Of a stretch of 64,000 nucleotides of DNA, positions 1 through 9,907 are shown piece after piece. A program made the position numbers and the translations under genes. The stretch is from Bromus sterilis (Eukaryota; Streptophyta; Magnoliopsida; Poales; Poaceae), in assembly GCA_950022295.1 (NCBI GenBank), contig OX465595.1, positions 73,678,770 to 73,742,769 of the forward strand. The letters are read 5' to 3'. The notes under the pieces are model-generated. The model had not been told where the DNA came from, did not search any database, and saw only the letters and a program-made list of their open reading frames with translations. Position 1 is the first letter of the stretch. Every line of letters begins with the position of its first letter.

Positions 1-2188
1 CCCTGTGCCCGTGCGTGGCCGTGGGAAGAAGAAGAGGATTGGAAAAAAAAAGTTACAAAAACGTTTCGAAAATTTTTTTTGTTTTTTTTTAGATCTGGAT
101 CCAAACCACCCGGGGACCCGATCGCGTTTTTCGTAATAATTTTATTTATGTATGGGTCCTTTTTACAATAGAACCCCCCGGTACCCCGTTTTCACCCGAT
201 ACCGTTTTCACGACTACTTTTTAACCGTAACTCGGAATTGGACGATTCCAGTTGCGTTGCGACCGTGTAGAAATTTTCTAGCCAGTAGACCAAGTGTTAC
301 AGAAGTTTGAAGCTTTTAAATTTGGATCCCAAGCTGATCAGAATTTGAACTTCCGATAGCCGTAACTTTTTACCGGTGCGCCCGTTTGCGCCGTTTCTTT
401 TGGCGTTGGATCACTCGTGTCATGTACATTATGTTTATATCATGTGTATATGAAAATTCACAAGTTTATTGATCTGTTCAAATTCAAATTCAACTCAATT
501 TTGCACCTGCTATGACCTGTGTTGTAGTATTCCGTTTCACGTGATTCTTTTTGCATATTGGATCATATGAGACATCTTATCGGCAATATTCACATACCAT
601 TTATATTGCTATGATCTTTACTTTGATTTCATAATGCCTTGATCATACTTTTGTACCAACAATTCCTTATCCGTTGACTCTCTCGAGTTCACGTTCCACC
701 GATCACCTTCGAACACATCCACACCTTTCCACGTCAAAACCTTTTGTTTTGCTGCTAAAACTTTAGTGATTGTTTTTTTGATCTTATGTTTTGTCCTTGT
801 GGTGTGATTGCTTATTGAGTTCTTTCGTTGACGATAGATTGCTCGGAGTGTGACAAGTAGAGTTGACTGGAACGTGAGAGCAAAGATCTTCATCGAATGT
901 ATAAGGCAAGTGATGCTTTGACCATACTCAGACCTATATTTTCTATATGCATTATGTTAGGAAATATCACTCTATTGCATGATAGGTAGTTTATTTTACT
1001 GTTGCTGCAAAACCAGTTAGGATAGCCACATGTTTTGACTTGTCTACCGTAGATCAACCTATTCGTGTTGTTACTTTATTGCTATGCTTTGTAGACGAGG
1101 TTGGGCTGTGAGAATTCATGGAGTGCATGTGAGCTATTTAATAAACCGTGTAGCAACTTTATAATAAATAGAAATCACTTCTGGACGGGCGGGTTGCATC
1201 CCGGTAGTTGTGGCTCGGTTGAGGACAGTGCCGGGGTTAAATGCACCCAATGGTTGTTTTGGAGGTGAACCGGGTGCGTCATGGCGAGTACCCTCTGACG
1301 CAGTGGGCGCCGTCCAGGCTCAAAAAGATCAGACAGGCAATATTACTAGTAGCAGCCGTGTACAGCCACTGGCTATATGGGCTCTGGCTTAGCACGAGTA
1401 CGTTGTGGGGAACCTGGCCCTGGTAGCTAGCTGATGTAGATATGTTGTTAGGTGTACCGGCTACCAAAGGGTGGAGGCAACCTCTTCAGAAAGTATTTGT
1501 CTCAATCTTCGGGTTGAGTCCAGTGGGGAACGTGTACAACCTCTGCACAGCGTATAAACTGATCATGATTAGCCGTGTCCATGGTTACGGATGAACTTTG
1601 AGCAACTAGTCAGTACTGTTGATGAATGATCTTGACAGATGAACACTTAATAATAATTTGGTTGGGACAAGAGTAGCATGGGTTGCTGTGTGTTACAGGT
1701 AGAATTCAACTTAAAATTCTGACTAGTTTAGTTCAGGAGAAAATTGGCTTTCAGCAAAACTAAAACCATAAGCCTTTCCTTTGACTTACCTTGCATGTAG
1801 TTGTAGGTCCTTTATATAAACTTTTCTGTGTCACTTGCCGTACAATTCAGATGTACTGACCCGTTGTCGGGCTGTAACCTTCGGTGTTGCAGGTTTTTCA
1901 GACGATCAGTAAGGTGCGTTTAGGGGTTGCGAGTCTACACTCAGCATGTTCGCATGTGGTTGTTGATGGGACTCCACGTTATTTGCTTTTGCTTCCGCTA
2001 TATTTATATTGAATAAGCTAGCCTTGAGCTATGCAACTTGTTATTTATTTACTCTGGATCATACTTTGTAATAATGATGCACTTGTACTTTGATATACAT
2101 CTATAATACTGTGTGTGCCAGCGAGTTCGATCCAGGGACTGGCACTTGGACACAGAGACTTCAATTCGGTGTGAATTGGGTCGCTATA
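1..2188 (+). repeat. E1 5' LTR, 3'-terminal portion
   Basis: Nearly identical to 6307-7786 plus 13775-14477, with scattered substitutions and homopolymer indels. Ends CGCTATA where the 3' LTR copy ends CGCTACA, so the terminal CA has mutated to TA. The LTR end is fixed by the primer site three bases downstream. Short minus-strand open frames here recur in the other LTR only because the LTR is duplicated. Confidence 0.88.
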
Positions 2189-2190
2189 GA

Positions 2191-2202
2191 TGGTATCAGA
2201 GC
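2191..2202 (+). other. E1 primer binding site (tRNA-iMet type)
   Basis: TGGTATCAGAGC directly follows the 5' LTR. It is the standard plant LTR-retrotransposon site complementary to the 3' end of initiator methionine tRNA and primes minus-strand DNA synthesis. Confidence 0.92.
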
Positions 2203-2810
2203 AGTGTGTTGACTGTAGGTTCGTGACCCTATAAAATGGATAGAAAAAGCTATAGGAACAAAATTATTTTTATCACATTTTGATTTCTTACTCTCTGGAC
2301 TTGTAATTCTCATCTATTATTCATCTTCTAAAACTTCTCATCTTGTTTTACTACAAATAACCCTTGAGTTGTTTATACCTCGGAAGACAAGACATTTGAG
2401 AAGAACATCATCAACCTCGTGGATCAATTGGAGTTACAGATGCCACAATTAGGAGGAGTATCCTATGGATTTTACTAAGGATTAGTGTTTACACTACGAG
2501 AGGATCTTTAAGATCAGCTTAGCTGAGAAGGATGAAGCTTAGAATCAGACCACCACCTTTTATGTGAAGTTAGATGAACGAATTTTCGCGTAGTATGACG
2601 AGAGCGTATGTCTTGCACATATGACCTTACTCTAGGTGTTGTTTGGGTGTTTTGACTTTTGTGACTGTATTGTTTGTTGTTATGTGTTACGGTCGAACGT
2701 AGGTGTTTTTGCCACTTACTTGTTTGAGTGCATATGTTTGGTGTTATCTTTAGTTTTTGTCTTGTCGTTGTTATAGTTTTTCCCTAACCCTTGTCGTATG
2801 GGCTTACTAG
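2203..2810 (+). other. E1 leader, no intact gene
   Basis: About 600 bases between the primer site and the gag fragment. All frames are interrupted. The first 50 bases resemble the matching stretch of E8 (43320-43370), which suggests related families. I see no motif I can name. Confidence 0.6.
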
Positions 2811-3515
2811 ATGGAGTATGGAGTAGGACTCGCCTTTTCTGGGGCGATGTCGAGACTGAAGGTGGAGCAGTGGATTCGTAGAATGGAGGAACACATGGAG
2901 ATAAACAAGGTTGGAAGTGAGGACATGGTCCCCTATGTTGTCAAGTACTTGGTAGGAGAGGCTTCTACTTGGTGGAGAATGCACCAAGCAATTGACGAAT
3001 CACGAAGGAAAATTACTTAGAGGGAGTTCACTAAGATTTTGTTGGGATCCCGCCTTGTCATCCCAACGCAAAGGACGGTAACCCTTAAGAGGATCCGTGC
3101 CTGTACAATTTGCGGAGAAACAGGGCACTCCAATGAAGGACACCAAGATGGATGTCCTTATTGCGAAGAAATTCACTCGGGTGAAGAATGCGCCACTGCT
3201 CAAGTCACATGTTTTACGTGTGAAGGAACTGATCATTACCCCGCTCAGTGTCAATTTTTCATCGTGACACAACAAGTGGTTCAACATCAAAAGGAAGAAA
3301 TGAAGAAAGCTATCCAAGAATTGAAGGAAGCACCCGTGAAAAAGAAAAAGAAGGACATTAGCCACATTCAGTGTTTCCGGTGCAGGAATATGGGACATTA
3401 CGCCAACATGTGTCCAGAATTAAAGGAACTTAGCCAAATTGAGTGCTATCGATGCAGGAACATGGGACTCTACAGCAATGCCTGTCCAGAATTGAAGAGA
3501 AAGAAGAAGATGTGA
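2811..3515 (+). pseudogene. gag: E1 gag fragment with zinc-knuckle array
   Basis: Gag builds the virus-like particle and binds element RNA. One frame is open from 2811 except for a TAG at 3018-3020. The tract WIRRMEEHMEIN with VGEASTWW a little downstream is typical of the retrotransposon gag domain. After the stop come Cys/His knuckles: one imperfect pair, then CFTCEGTDHYPAQC and CFRCRNMGHYANMC, both CX2CX4HX4C, then CYRCRNMGLYSNAC, where the His is Leu. The last two look like a recent tandem duplication (about 3352-3501), since the PEL tail is repeated. The product ends in a lysine-rich tail. No protease or pol follows. The TAG sits where a tryptophan would be plausible (TGG to TAG), which is inference. 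Much of the usual gag length is missing. Confidence 0.75.
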
Positions 3516-4960
3516 ACATGGGAGCAAAGACGTCGACATATTGGAGCTTATGTTTTGCAATTAGAGAATAGATTATTCGTGGTGTGCACTTTGTGTAAAG
3601 TGCTACCTTTTTATGTTAGTTGGGATGTGTATCGATGCATGTTTGCTATGGATTGACTAGATGTTTTATGTCTGATTGTTTTGTTAAGTTTTGTCTTGCA
3701 CCCTGTGACCCTGTTATGTCTTGTGTTGATTGATGTTGTGGGTGGCCCTTTGTGTTTCTTCTATGCGAGTAGAATAAGTTTACGTTTCATTAGGCCCTCA
3801 TCTATTTAGTATGCTTCAAGACTAAAGAAGACACAAAAACAAGAAGAATAACTTGACGAATGAATCAATGATATGAGGATTGTTTCGACATTTCAAAACT
3901 GAAGCTACCAGCATTGAAGACTTGAACACCGGGAAGATTCAAGTTTCTACCGTTAGATCGTTCTGTGGGCTGTCATTTCTTGTTTTACTGACAGCTACAC
4001 ATCAAAACTTATATTTTTACAAAACTAGTGTGATGTTTGTATGGGTATCCATATCTCTCTACCTTCTGTTCCCTCTCACCTCAAACCCTACACTGAAGAA
4101 GCTACTACAATGGCTTCTAATGCCAAGACGAGGATAAAGATGGATGCAATTTAAGGCTGAGTTCAAGGATAACCCCGTGTGCCAGGATATTACAACAAGC
4201 AAGCACAATCTTGCTGAAGGAAGGACCATGGAGCAATTTTTAGTCCACCAGTACACGTTTTATAGCAGTTTGCGCAAACCTGAGTGTTGAGGAAACGATA
4301 GATGTTTGTTTGGCTTGCAGAACCATGGATTTATCTGGACCCAGTTCAAGATAAGGAGGACTTCTGCAATGCTTGTGAGGATGACCAAGGGTTAGATTGC
4401 GAGATTCACTAAACCATGTACAAGGTAATGATTTGGGTGCGTAATGGATTGGCCTCCATGACGACTACTCTTATCATTTGCTCTTGCTATGCGGGATAGT
4501 AAATCTTGAGTGACTTACCTATAGCAGAGAGACGGCGATGTTAAAAAGCTTAAACCATAGAATGGAACGATGTGTGATCCCTGTAGGAGATTACCGTTTG
4601 TGTTACGCGGTGAGTATAAACCAAGACCTTTTGCTGCAGGTATCCCGTAAAAGTATTCTTGTTGACCACCAAGAGAGAATCGATAGTTGTTTAGTAGTGA
4701 CGTATGACCGGTCAACCATGAAGGTTTAGTATTTGGAAGACAACTCTCTTGCTAAGGAACGGAAACCTCAAAGGAGGAATTCATGAAAACCTCGAAGACC
4801 GAAGGTGAAATCTTTACGAAGAATGTCATCGATGGATTAAAATACTGGAAGCCCACACTTGTGATGAATAATTCCATGCCCCAATGGAGTATGAAGATTA
4901 TGTGTGAGGAGCTCGCTGAGGGAGCAAGCTTTTGAAGACAGCTTTTGAAGACCAAGTCAC
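3516..4960 (+). other. E1 internal region, no recognisable gene
   Basis: Roughly 1.4 kb between the gag fragment and the 3' end of the interior. The longest open frame (85 codons, 3880-4137) lacks any motif I know. Possibly decayed coding sequence or noncoding filler of a non-autonomous element. No RT, RNase H or integrase signatures in any frame. Confidence 0.6.
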
Positions 4961-4980
4961 ATTCCTTTTAAGGGTGGTAG
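4961..4980 (+). repeat. Extra copy of the E1 polypurine-tract block
   Basis: A 20-base block ending AAGGGTGGTAG, identical to the one abutting the 3' LTR at 5069-5088, 108 bases upstream of it. It is followed here by CACCCTGG and not by an LTR start. Confidence 0.75.
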
Positions 4981-5068
4981 CACCCTGGACCATCAGTGGA
5001 TCGAGAGACCGTCATGAAGACCCGAACCCTAACCTTTCTCTCTAGCCTTCTCGAATCTCGAGGACGAG

Positions 5069-5088
5069 ATTCCTTTTAAGGGTGGTAG
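5069..5088 (+). other. E1 polypurine tract
   Basis: The purine-rich stretch AAGGGTGGTAG lies immediately upstream of the 3' LTR, where plus-strand DNA synthesis is primed. Confidence 0.8.
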
Positions 5089-5842
5089 TGTGTAACATCC
5101 CAAAATTCTTTCGAATTTTGGAATGTTAATAAAATTAAATAGATAATGATTGTTTGCTTGATGTGTTTGATTTCCTCTGGGATTTTATAACTTTTTCGAG
5201 TTTATTGAATATTAAAAAGAGAGGGAATAAAATGACTTTCCCTAATATTCAACGTTGGTGTTTTGGAATTTATTATTTAAAAAAAACAAAACCAACAAAA
5301 TAAAATGAGAGAAGGTAATATGACTCCTTCAAGATATTAAAAGTTTGGAAAATTTTGTAAATCTTTATTGGAATTCTTTTGAATATTCAAAACATTTTTC
5401 AACACATGGCAGTTCGCCGGGGAGGATATAAAAGGAGTTATCCCCATTTTTAATCCGTTGAAAAATAGTTTAAAATATTATTGGAGACTTTTTAATTTTA
5501 CTTTGGAGTTATAAATATTTTCTAAAATTATTTTTGGAATTTATTTATGCTTTGGAAAAGTTTTAAAATCAATTTTCGAAGTTTTCGGTATTTTTAAAAT
5601 GCCAGAAAAGTATTTAAAAATATTTAAAAATAAGTTGCAAAGTTTTTATTTTATTTTATTATTTTAGTCAATCCAAAAATTCAATTTTATTATTTTAAAA
5701 ATATTGGCGAAGACGGAATTATAAAATAAATTTCCGTGATTTTTCTAATATTGTTTTGGGCCTAATGGGCCTGTTCTGTTTTTTTTTCGCAGACCGATTT
5801 TGTATTTATCTCGGATTTACAAAAAAAAAGATTAGGGGTTGG

Positions 5843-5852
5843 CTATAAATAG
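5843..5852 (+). promoter_or_regulatory. TATA box of the E1 LTR promoter
   Basis: CTATAAATAG in the 3' LTR is a strong plant TATA box. Transcription would begin about 30 bases on, just before the GC-rich block. The equivalent of the 5' LTR lies outside the window. Confidence 0.7.
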
Positions 5853-7781
5853 CCCCGATTAGGGCTAAATTTATTTTCGCTTAGCGTTTTTAGGGTTAGC
5901 TCTAAACTAATCCGCGGGATCCGCCGCCGCCGACGTCATCGCCGGAGTTCGCCAGGGCATCGCCGGATTTTTTGCCGGAGTTGCGTTTTTCGTCGTTTCG
6001 AGGTAATTTCTTCGCGAGCCGTCGCCGTCCTAGCCGCACCGCCGTCTCACCGGAGCACCCGCCGCCCCTAGCCGCGCCGCCCCCGGCTGCACCGCCGCCG
6101 CCGCAGGACGGCGAGCCGGCCGCCGCCCGCGCCATGGCCGACCTGGCCGGCTGCGCACCTCGCGCCCGTGGCCGCGCGCCCCTGGTCGCCGCGCCTCGGC
6201 CGCGCCCTCCCGCGGCTGGCCGCCGCCGCCCCCGGCCCTCGCCGGCGCTCGCCCCAGCCGGCCGGAGCCGGGGCCGCCCATGCTCCCGTAGCCATGGCCG
6301 ATCTCCCCTGTGCCCGTGCGTGGCCGTGGGAAGAAGAAAAGGATTGGAAAAAAAGTTAGAAAAACGTTTCGATTTTTTTTTGTTTTTTTTAGATCTGGAT
6401 CCAAACCGCCCGGGGACCCGATCACGTTTTTCGTAATAATTTTATTTATGTATGGGTCCTTTTTACAGTAGAACCCCCCGGTACCCCGTTTTTCACCCGA
6501 TACCGTTTTCGCGACTACTTTTTAACCGTAACTCGGAATTGGACGATTCCAGTTGCGTTGCGACCGTGTAGAAATTTTCTAGCCAGTAGACCAAGTGTTA
6601 CAGAACTTTGAAGCTTTTAAATTTGGATCCCAAGCTGATCCAAATTTGAACTTTCGACAGCCGTAACTTTTTACCGGTGCGCCCGTTTGCGCCGTTTCTT
6701 TTTGCGTTGGATCACTCGTGTCATGTACCTTATGTTTATATCATGTGTACATGAAAATTCACAAGCTAATTGATCTGTTCAAATTCAAATTCAACTCAAT
6801 TTTGCACCTGCTATGACCTGTGTTGTAGTATTCCGTTTCACGTGATTCTTTTTGCATATTGGATCATATCAGACATCTTATCGGCAATATTCACATACCA
6901 TTTATATTGCTATGATCTTTACTTTGATTTCATAATGCCTTGATCATACTTTTGTACCAACAATTCCTTATCCGTTGACTCTCTCGAGTTCACGTTCCAC
7001 CGATCACCTTCGAACACATCCACACCTTTGCACGTCAAAACCTTTTGTTTTGCTGCTAAAACTTTAGTGATTGTTTTGTTGATCTTATGTTTTGTCCTTG
7101 TGGTGTGATTGCTTATTGAGTTCTTTCGTTGACGATAGATTGCTCGGAGTGTGACAAGTAGAGTTGACTGGAACGTGAGAGCGAAGATCTTCATCGAATG
7201 TATAAGGCAAGTGATGCTTTGACCATACTCAGACCTATATTTTCTATATGCATTATGTTAGGAAATATCACTCTATTGCATGATAGGTAGTTTATTTTAC
7301 TGTTGCTGCAAAACCAGTTAGGATAGCCACATGTTTTGACTTGTCTACCGTAGATCAACCTAGTCGTGTTGTTACTTTATTGCTATGCTTTGTAGACGAG
7401 GTTGGGCTGTGAGAATTCATGGAGTGCATGTGAGCTATTTAATAAACCGTGTAGCAACTTTATAATAAATAGAAATCACTTCTGGACGGGCGGGTTGCAT
7501 CCCGGTAGTTGTGGCTCGGTTGAGGACAGTGCCGGGGTTAAATGCACCCAATGGTTGTTTTGGTGGTGAACCGGGTGCGTCATGGCGAGTACCCTCTGAC
7601 GCAGTGGGCGCCGTCCAGGCTCAAAAAGATCAGACATGCAATATTACTAGTAGCTTCCGTGTACAGCCACTGGCTATATGGGCTCTGGCTTAGCACGAGT
7701 ACGTTGTGGGGAACCTAGCCCTGGTAGCTAACTGATGTAGATATGTTGTTAGGTGTATCGGCTACCAAAGGGTGGAGGCAA

Positions 7782-7786
7782 CCTCT
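7782..7786. repeat. Target-site duplication of E2 (left)
   Basis: CCTCT, repeated at 13770-13774. Removing 7787-13774 rejoins the E1 LTR exactly as in the intact 5' LTR at about 1482-1487. Confidence 0.95.
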
Positions 7787-7929
7787 TGTCACAACCCCAA
7801 GTTAGGTATGTGCTAGGATCAAGTGCTACTTTGCATCATGCCAAAAATTCAAAAAGAAAATCAAAATTTGGGAAAAGAAAAGCCCTGAGAAAATTTAAAT
7901 CAAATGGCCAGATAAAAATCTTTTTCCAA
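7787..7929 (+). repeat. E2 5' LTR remnant
   Basis: Matches the first 143 bases of the 3' LTR (9723 onward) with only a few differences, then changes abruptly to RNase H coding sequence after TTTTTCCAA. Confidence 0.92.
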
Positions 7930-7942
7930 TGCCCTAACAACT

Positions 7943-9907
7943 TGGCGACATTACCTCCTTGGTAATCGTTGTGAGATCTATTCCGACCACCAAAGCCTCA
8001 AATACGTATTCACCCAGCCAGATCTTAACCTCAGGCAAAGACGCTGGATTGAGTTGATAAAAGATTACGACGTAGGAATTTCTTACACCCCAGGCAAAGC
8101 CAATGTCATGGCTGATGCACTAAGTCGTAAGTCGTACTGTAACAACCTCATGTTACAGCAGTATCAACAACTTCTTCATGAGGAATTTCGAAAGCTTAAT
8201 CTCGAGATTGTTCCTCGTGGATCTCTTTTCAACTTGGTGGCGAAACCAACCCTTGAGGATCAAATTATAGTTTCCCAAAGGCGTGCACGAGGTGTTCGCC
8301 GGATCAAGGAGAACATTGCCAGCGGAGTTGCTAAATGTTTCTCCACAGATAGTAAAGGAACGGTATTCTTTGGAAATCGTTTGGTAGTACCTAAGAATAG
8401 GGATCTAAGGCAACTCATCCTCAAAGAAGGCCATGACACACCCCTCTCAATTCATCCCGGTAACACAAAAATGTACCGAGATCTACGCCAGAGATTTTGG
8501 TGGACTAGGATGAAGGGAAACATTGCTCAATTTGTTGCCGAATGTGATGTTTGTCGTCGCATTAAGGCAGAACATCAAAGACCTGCTGGTACACTTCAAC
8601 CTTTGCCTATTCCAGAGTGGAAATGGGACAAAGTCAGTATGGATTTCATCACTGGCTTTCCAAAAACCCAGAAAGGAAACGATGCCATCTTCTTTGTGGT
8701 GGATAGACTTTCCAAAGTTGCACACTTCCTTCCAGTTCGCGAGTCTATAACTGCTAGCCAGTTAGCGTACTTGTATGTCTCTAGAATTGTGTCTCTTCAC
8801 GGAGTTCCGTTGGAAATCAATTCTGATCGTGGTAGCCTTCTCACCTCTAGATTTTGCGGAAGCTTTCAGAATGCTATGGGGACTCATCTCTCCTTTAGTA
8901 CAGCTTTCCATCCTCAGTCTAGTGGTCAAGTCGAAAGGGTTAACCAAATTCTTGAAGACATGCTCAGATCTTGTGTTATCTCATTCGGAAATAATTGGGA
9001 GAAGTCTCTTCCATTCGCCGAATTTTCTTATAAGAATAGTTTTCAATCTAGTCTGAACATGGATCCTTTTAAAATCCTCTATGAACGACGATGTCGAACA
9101 CCCCTAAACTGGTCAGAAACCGGTGAAAGACAATTCTTTGGACCGGATATGATCATGGAAGCAGAAGAACAAGTTCACATTGTTCGTAATCAATTGAAAG
9201 CAGCCCAGTCTCGTCAGAAAAGCTACTATGATCGTCATCATAGGAAAGAAAGCTACAATCTGGATGAGAAGGCTTACCTCCCGGTTACTCCTCTGAAGGG
9301 TACCCAACGATTCGGTATCAAAGGCAAGTTAGCCCCATGTTACATCGGACCTTTCCGCATTCTTGCTAAACGTGGAGAAGTTGCCTACCAACTTGAACTA
9401 CCCCCTCACCTTTCCCGAGTACATGATGTATTCCATGTGTCACAACTCAGGCGTTGCTTCAAGGACCCCATCCGCGAAGTCGACCATGAAACGCTTGATC
9501 TACAAGATGACCTTTCTTATCGAGAATACCCTGTTCGTATTCTTGATTCAGCAGAGCGTGTCACTCGCCGAAAGAAGATCAAGTTTCTGAAAATTCAATG
9601 GTCTCACCACTCCGAGAAAGAAGCCACGTGGGAAAGAGAAGACCGTCTCCGTGCCGAGTACCCCTCCTTCCTCCCGCAGACTTCTGAATCTCGGGACGAG
9701 ATTCTTTTGAGTGGGGGCGAGTTGTCACAACCCCAAGTTAGGTATGTGCTAGGATCAAGTGCTACTTTGCATCATGCCAAAAATTCAAAAAGAAAATCAA
9801 AATTGGGGAAAAGAAAAGCCCTGAGAAAACTTAAATCAAATGGCCAGATAAAAATCTTTTTCCAAAAATCATTTGAACATTTGGAAAATTCCTATAAATG
9901 GTGCTGA
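7943..9907 (+). CDS. pol: E2 partial pol: RNase H end, integrase, chromodomain
   Basis: An uninterrupted reading frame enters from the deletion point. The first 60 or so codons are the RNase H C-terminus, with WRHYLLGNRCEIYSDHQSLK and ending ANVMADALSRK. Integrase follows: an H-H-C-C zinc region (ending CDVCRR), then the catalytic core with the first Asp in VSMDFITGFP, the second in NSDRGS, and Glu in SSGQVERVNQ. The C-terminal part has HPQ and LSRVHDVFHVSQLRR, then a chromodomain-like tail (ILDSAERVTRRKKIKFLKIQW, WEREDRL). Integrase inserts the cDNA; the chromodomain is thought to steer it to heterochromatin. The frame does not stop before the purine tract but continues 62 codons into the 3' LTR. 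There is no start codon because the 5' part is deleted. Internal ATGs exist but I do not propose one as functional. Confidence 0.88.
   Translation, partial: WRHYLLGNRCEIYSDHQSLKYVFTQPDLNLRQRRWIELIKDYDVGISYTPGKANVMADALSRKSYCNNLMLQQYQQLLHEEFRKLNLEIVPRGSLFNLVAKPTLEDQIIVSQRRARGVRRIKENIASGVAKCFSTDSKGTVFFGNRLVVPKNRDLRQLILKEGHDTPLSIHPGNTKMYRDLRQRFWWTRMKGNIAQFVAECDVCRRIKAEHQRPAGTLQPLPIPEWKWDKVSMDFITGFPKTQKGNDAIFFVVDRLSKVAHFLPVRESITASQLAYLYVSRIVSLHGVPLEINSDRGSLLTSRFCGSFQNAMGTHLSFSTAFHPQSSGQVERVNQILEDMLRSCVISFGNNWEKSLPFAEFSYKNSFQSSLNMDPFKILYERRCRTPLNWSETGERQFFGPDMIMEAEEQVHIVRNQLKAAQSRQKSYYDRHHRKESYNLDEKAYLPVTPLKGTQRFGIKGKLAPCYIGPFRILAKRGEVAYQLELPPHLSRVHDVFHVSQLRRCFKDPIREVDHETLDLQDDLSYREYPVRILDSAERVTRRKKIKFLKIQWSHHSEKEATWEREDRLRAEYPSFLPQTSESRDEILLSGGELSQPQVRYVLGSSATLHHAKNSKRKSKLGKRKALRKLKSNGQIKIFFQKSFEHLENSYKWC
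9709..9722 (+). other. E2 polypurine tract
   Basis: GAGTGGGGGCGAGT directly precedes the 3' LTR. The same tract in reverse adjoins the E7 LTR at 38659-38672. Confidence 0.88.

Larger units (their letters stand above)
5091..7786 (+). repeat. E1 3' LTR, first part
   Basis: Starts TGTAACATCC after the purine tract (5089 is an alternative start because of a TGTG). Contains an AT-rich U3, a TATA box at 5843, and a GC-rich block (about 5915-6310) with many overlapping open frames that I regard as untranslated LTR sequence. From 6307 it repeats window bases 1-1486. Interrupted by E2 after 7786. Confidence 0.88.

Noticed and set aside
618..893. Minus-strand 91-codon frame that recurs almost unchanged at 6919-7194
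   Set aside because: Both lie in the two LTR copies of E1. Conservation is due to LTR duplication, with no gene features.
2191..2202. tRNA gene at the TGGTATCAGAGC sites (also 43308)
   Set aside because: Only 12 bases match a tRNA 3' end; no tRNA fold around them. They are primer binding sites.
4538..4729. Small plus-strand frame of 63 codons in E1
   Set aside because: No motif, no partner in E8 or other elements, and typical of chance frames in this region.
5972..6436. GC-rich open frames of 60-170 codons in LTR islands (also 10223-11013, 18628-19443, 37518-38190, 40705-41547)
   Set aside because: They overlap on both strands, have Arg/Pro/Ala composition expected from GC-rich DNA, and do not align between family copies as proteins.
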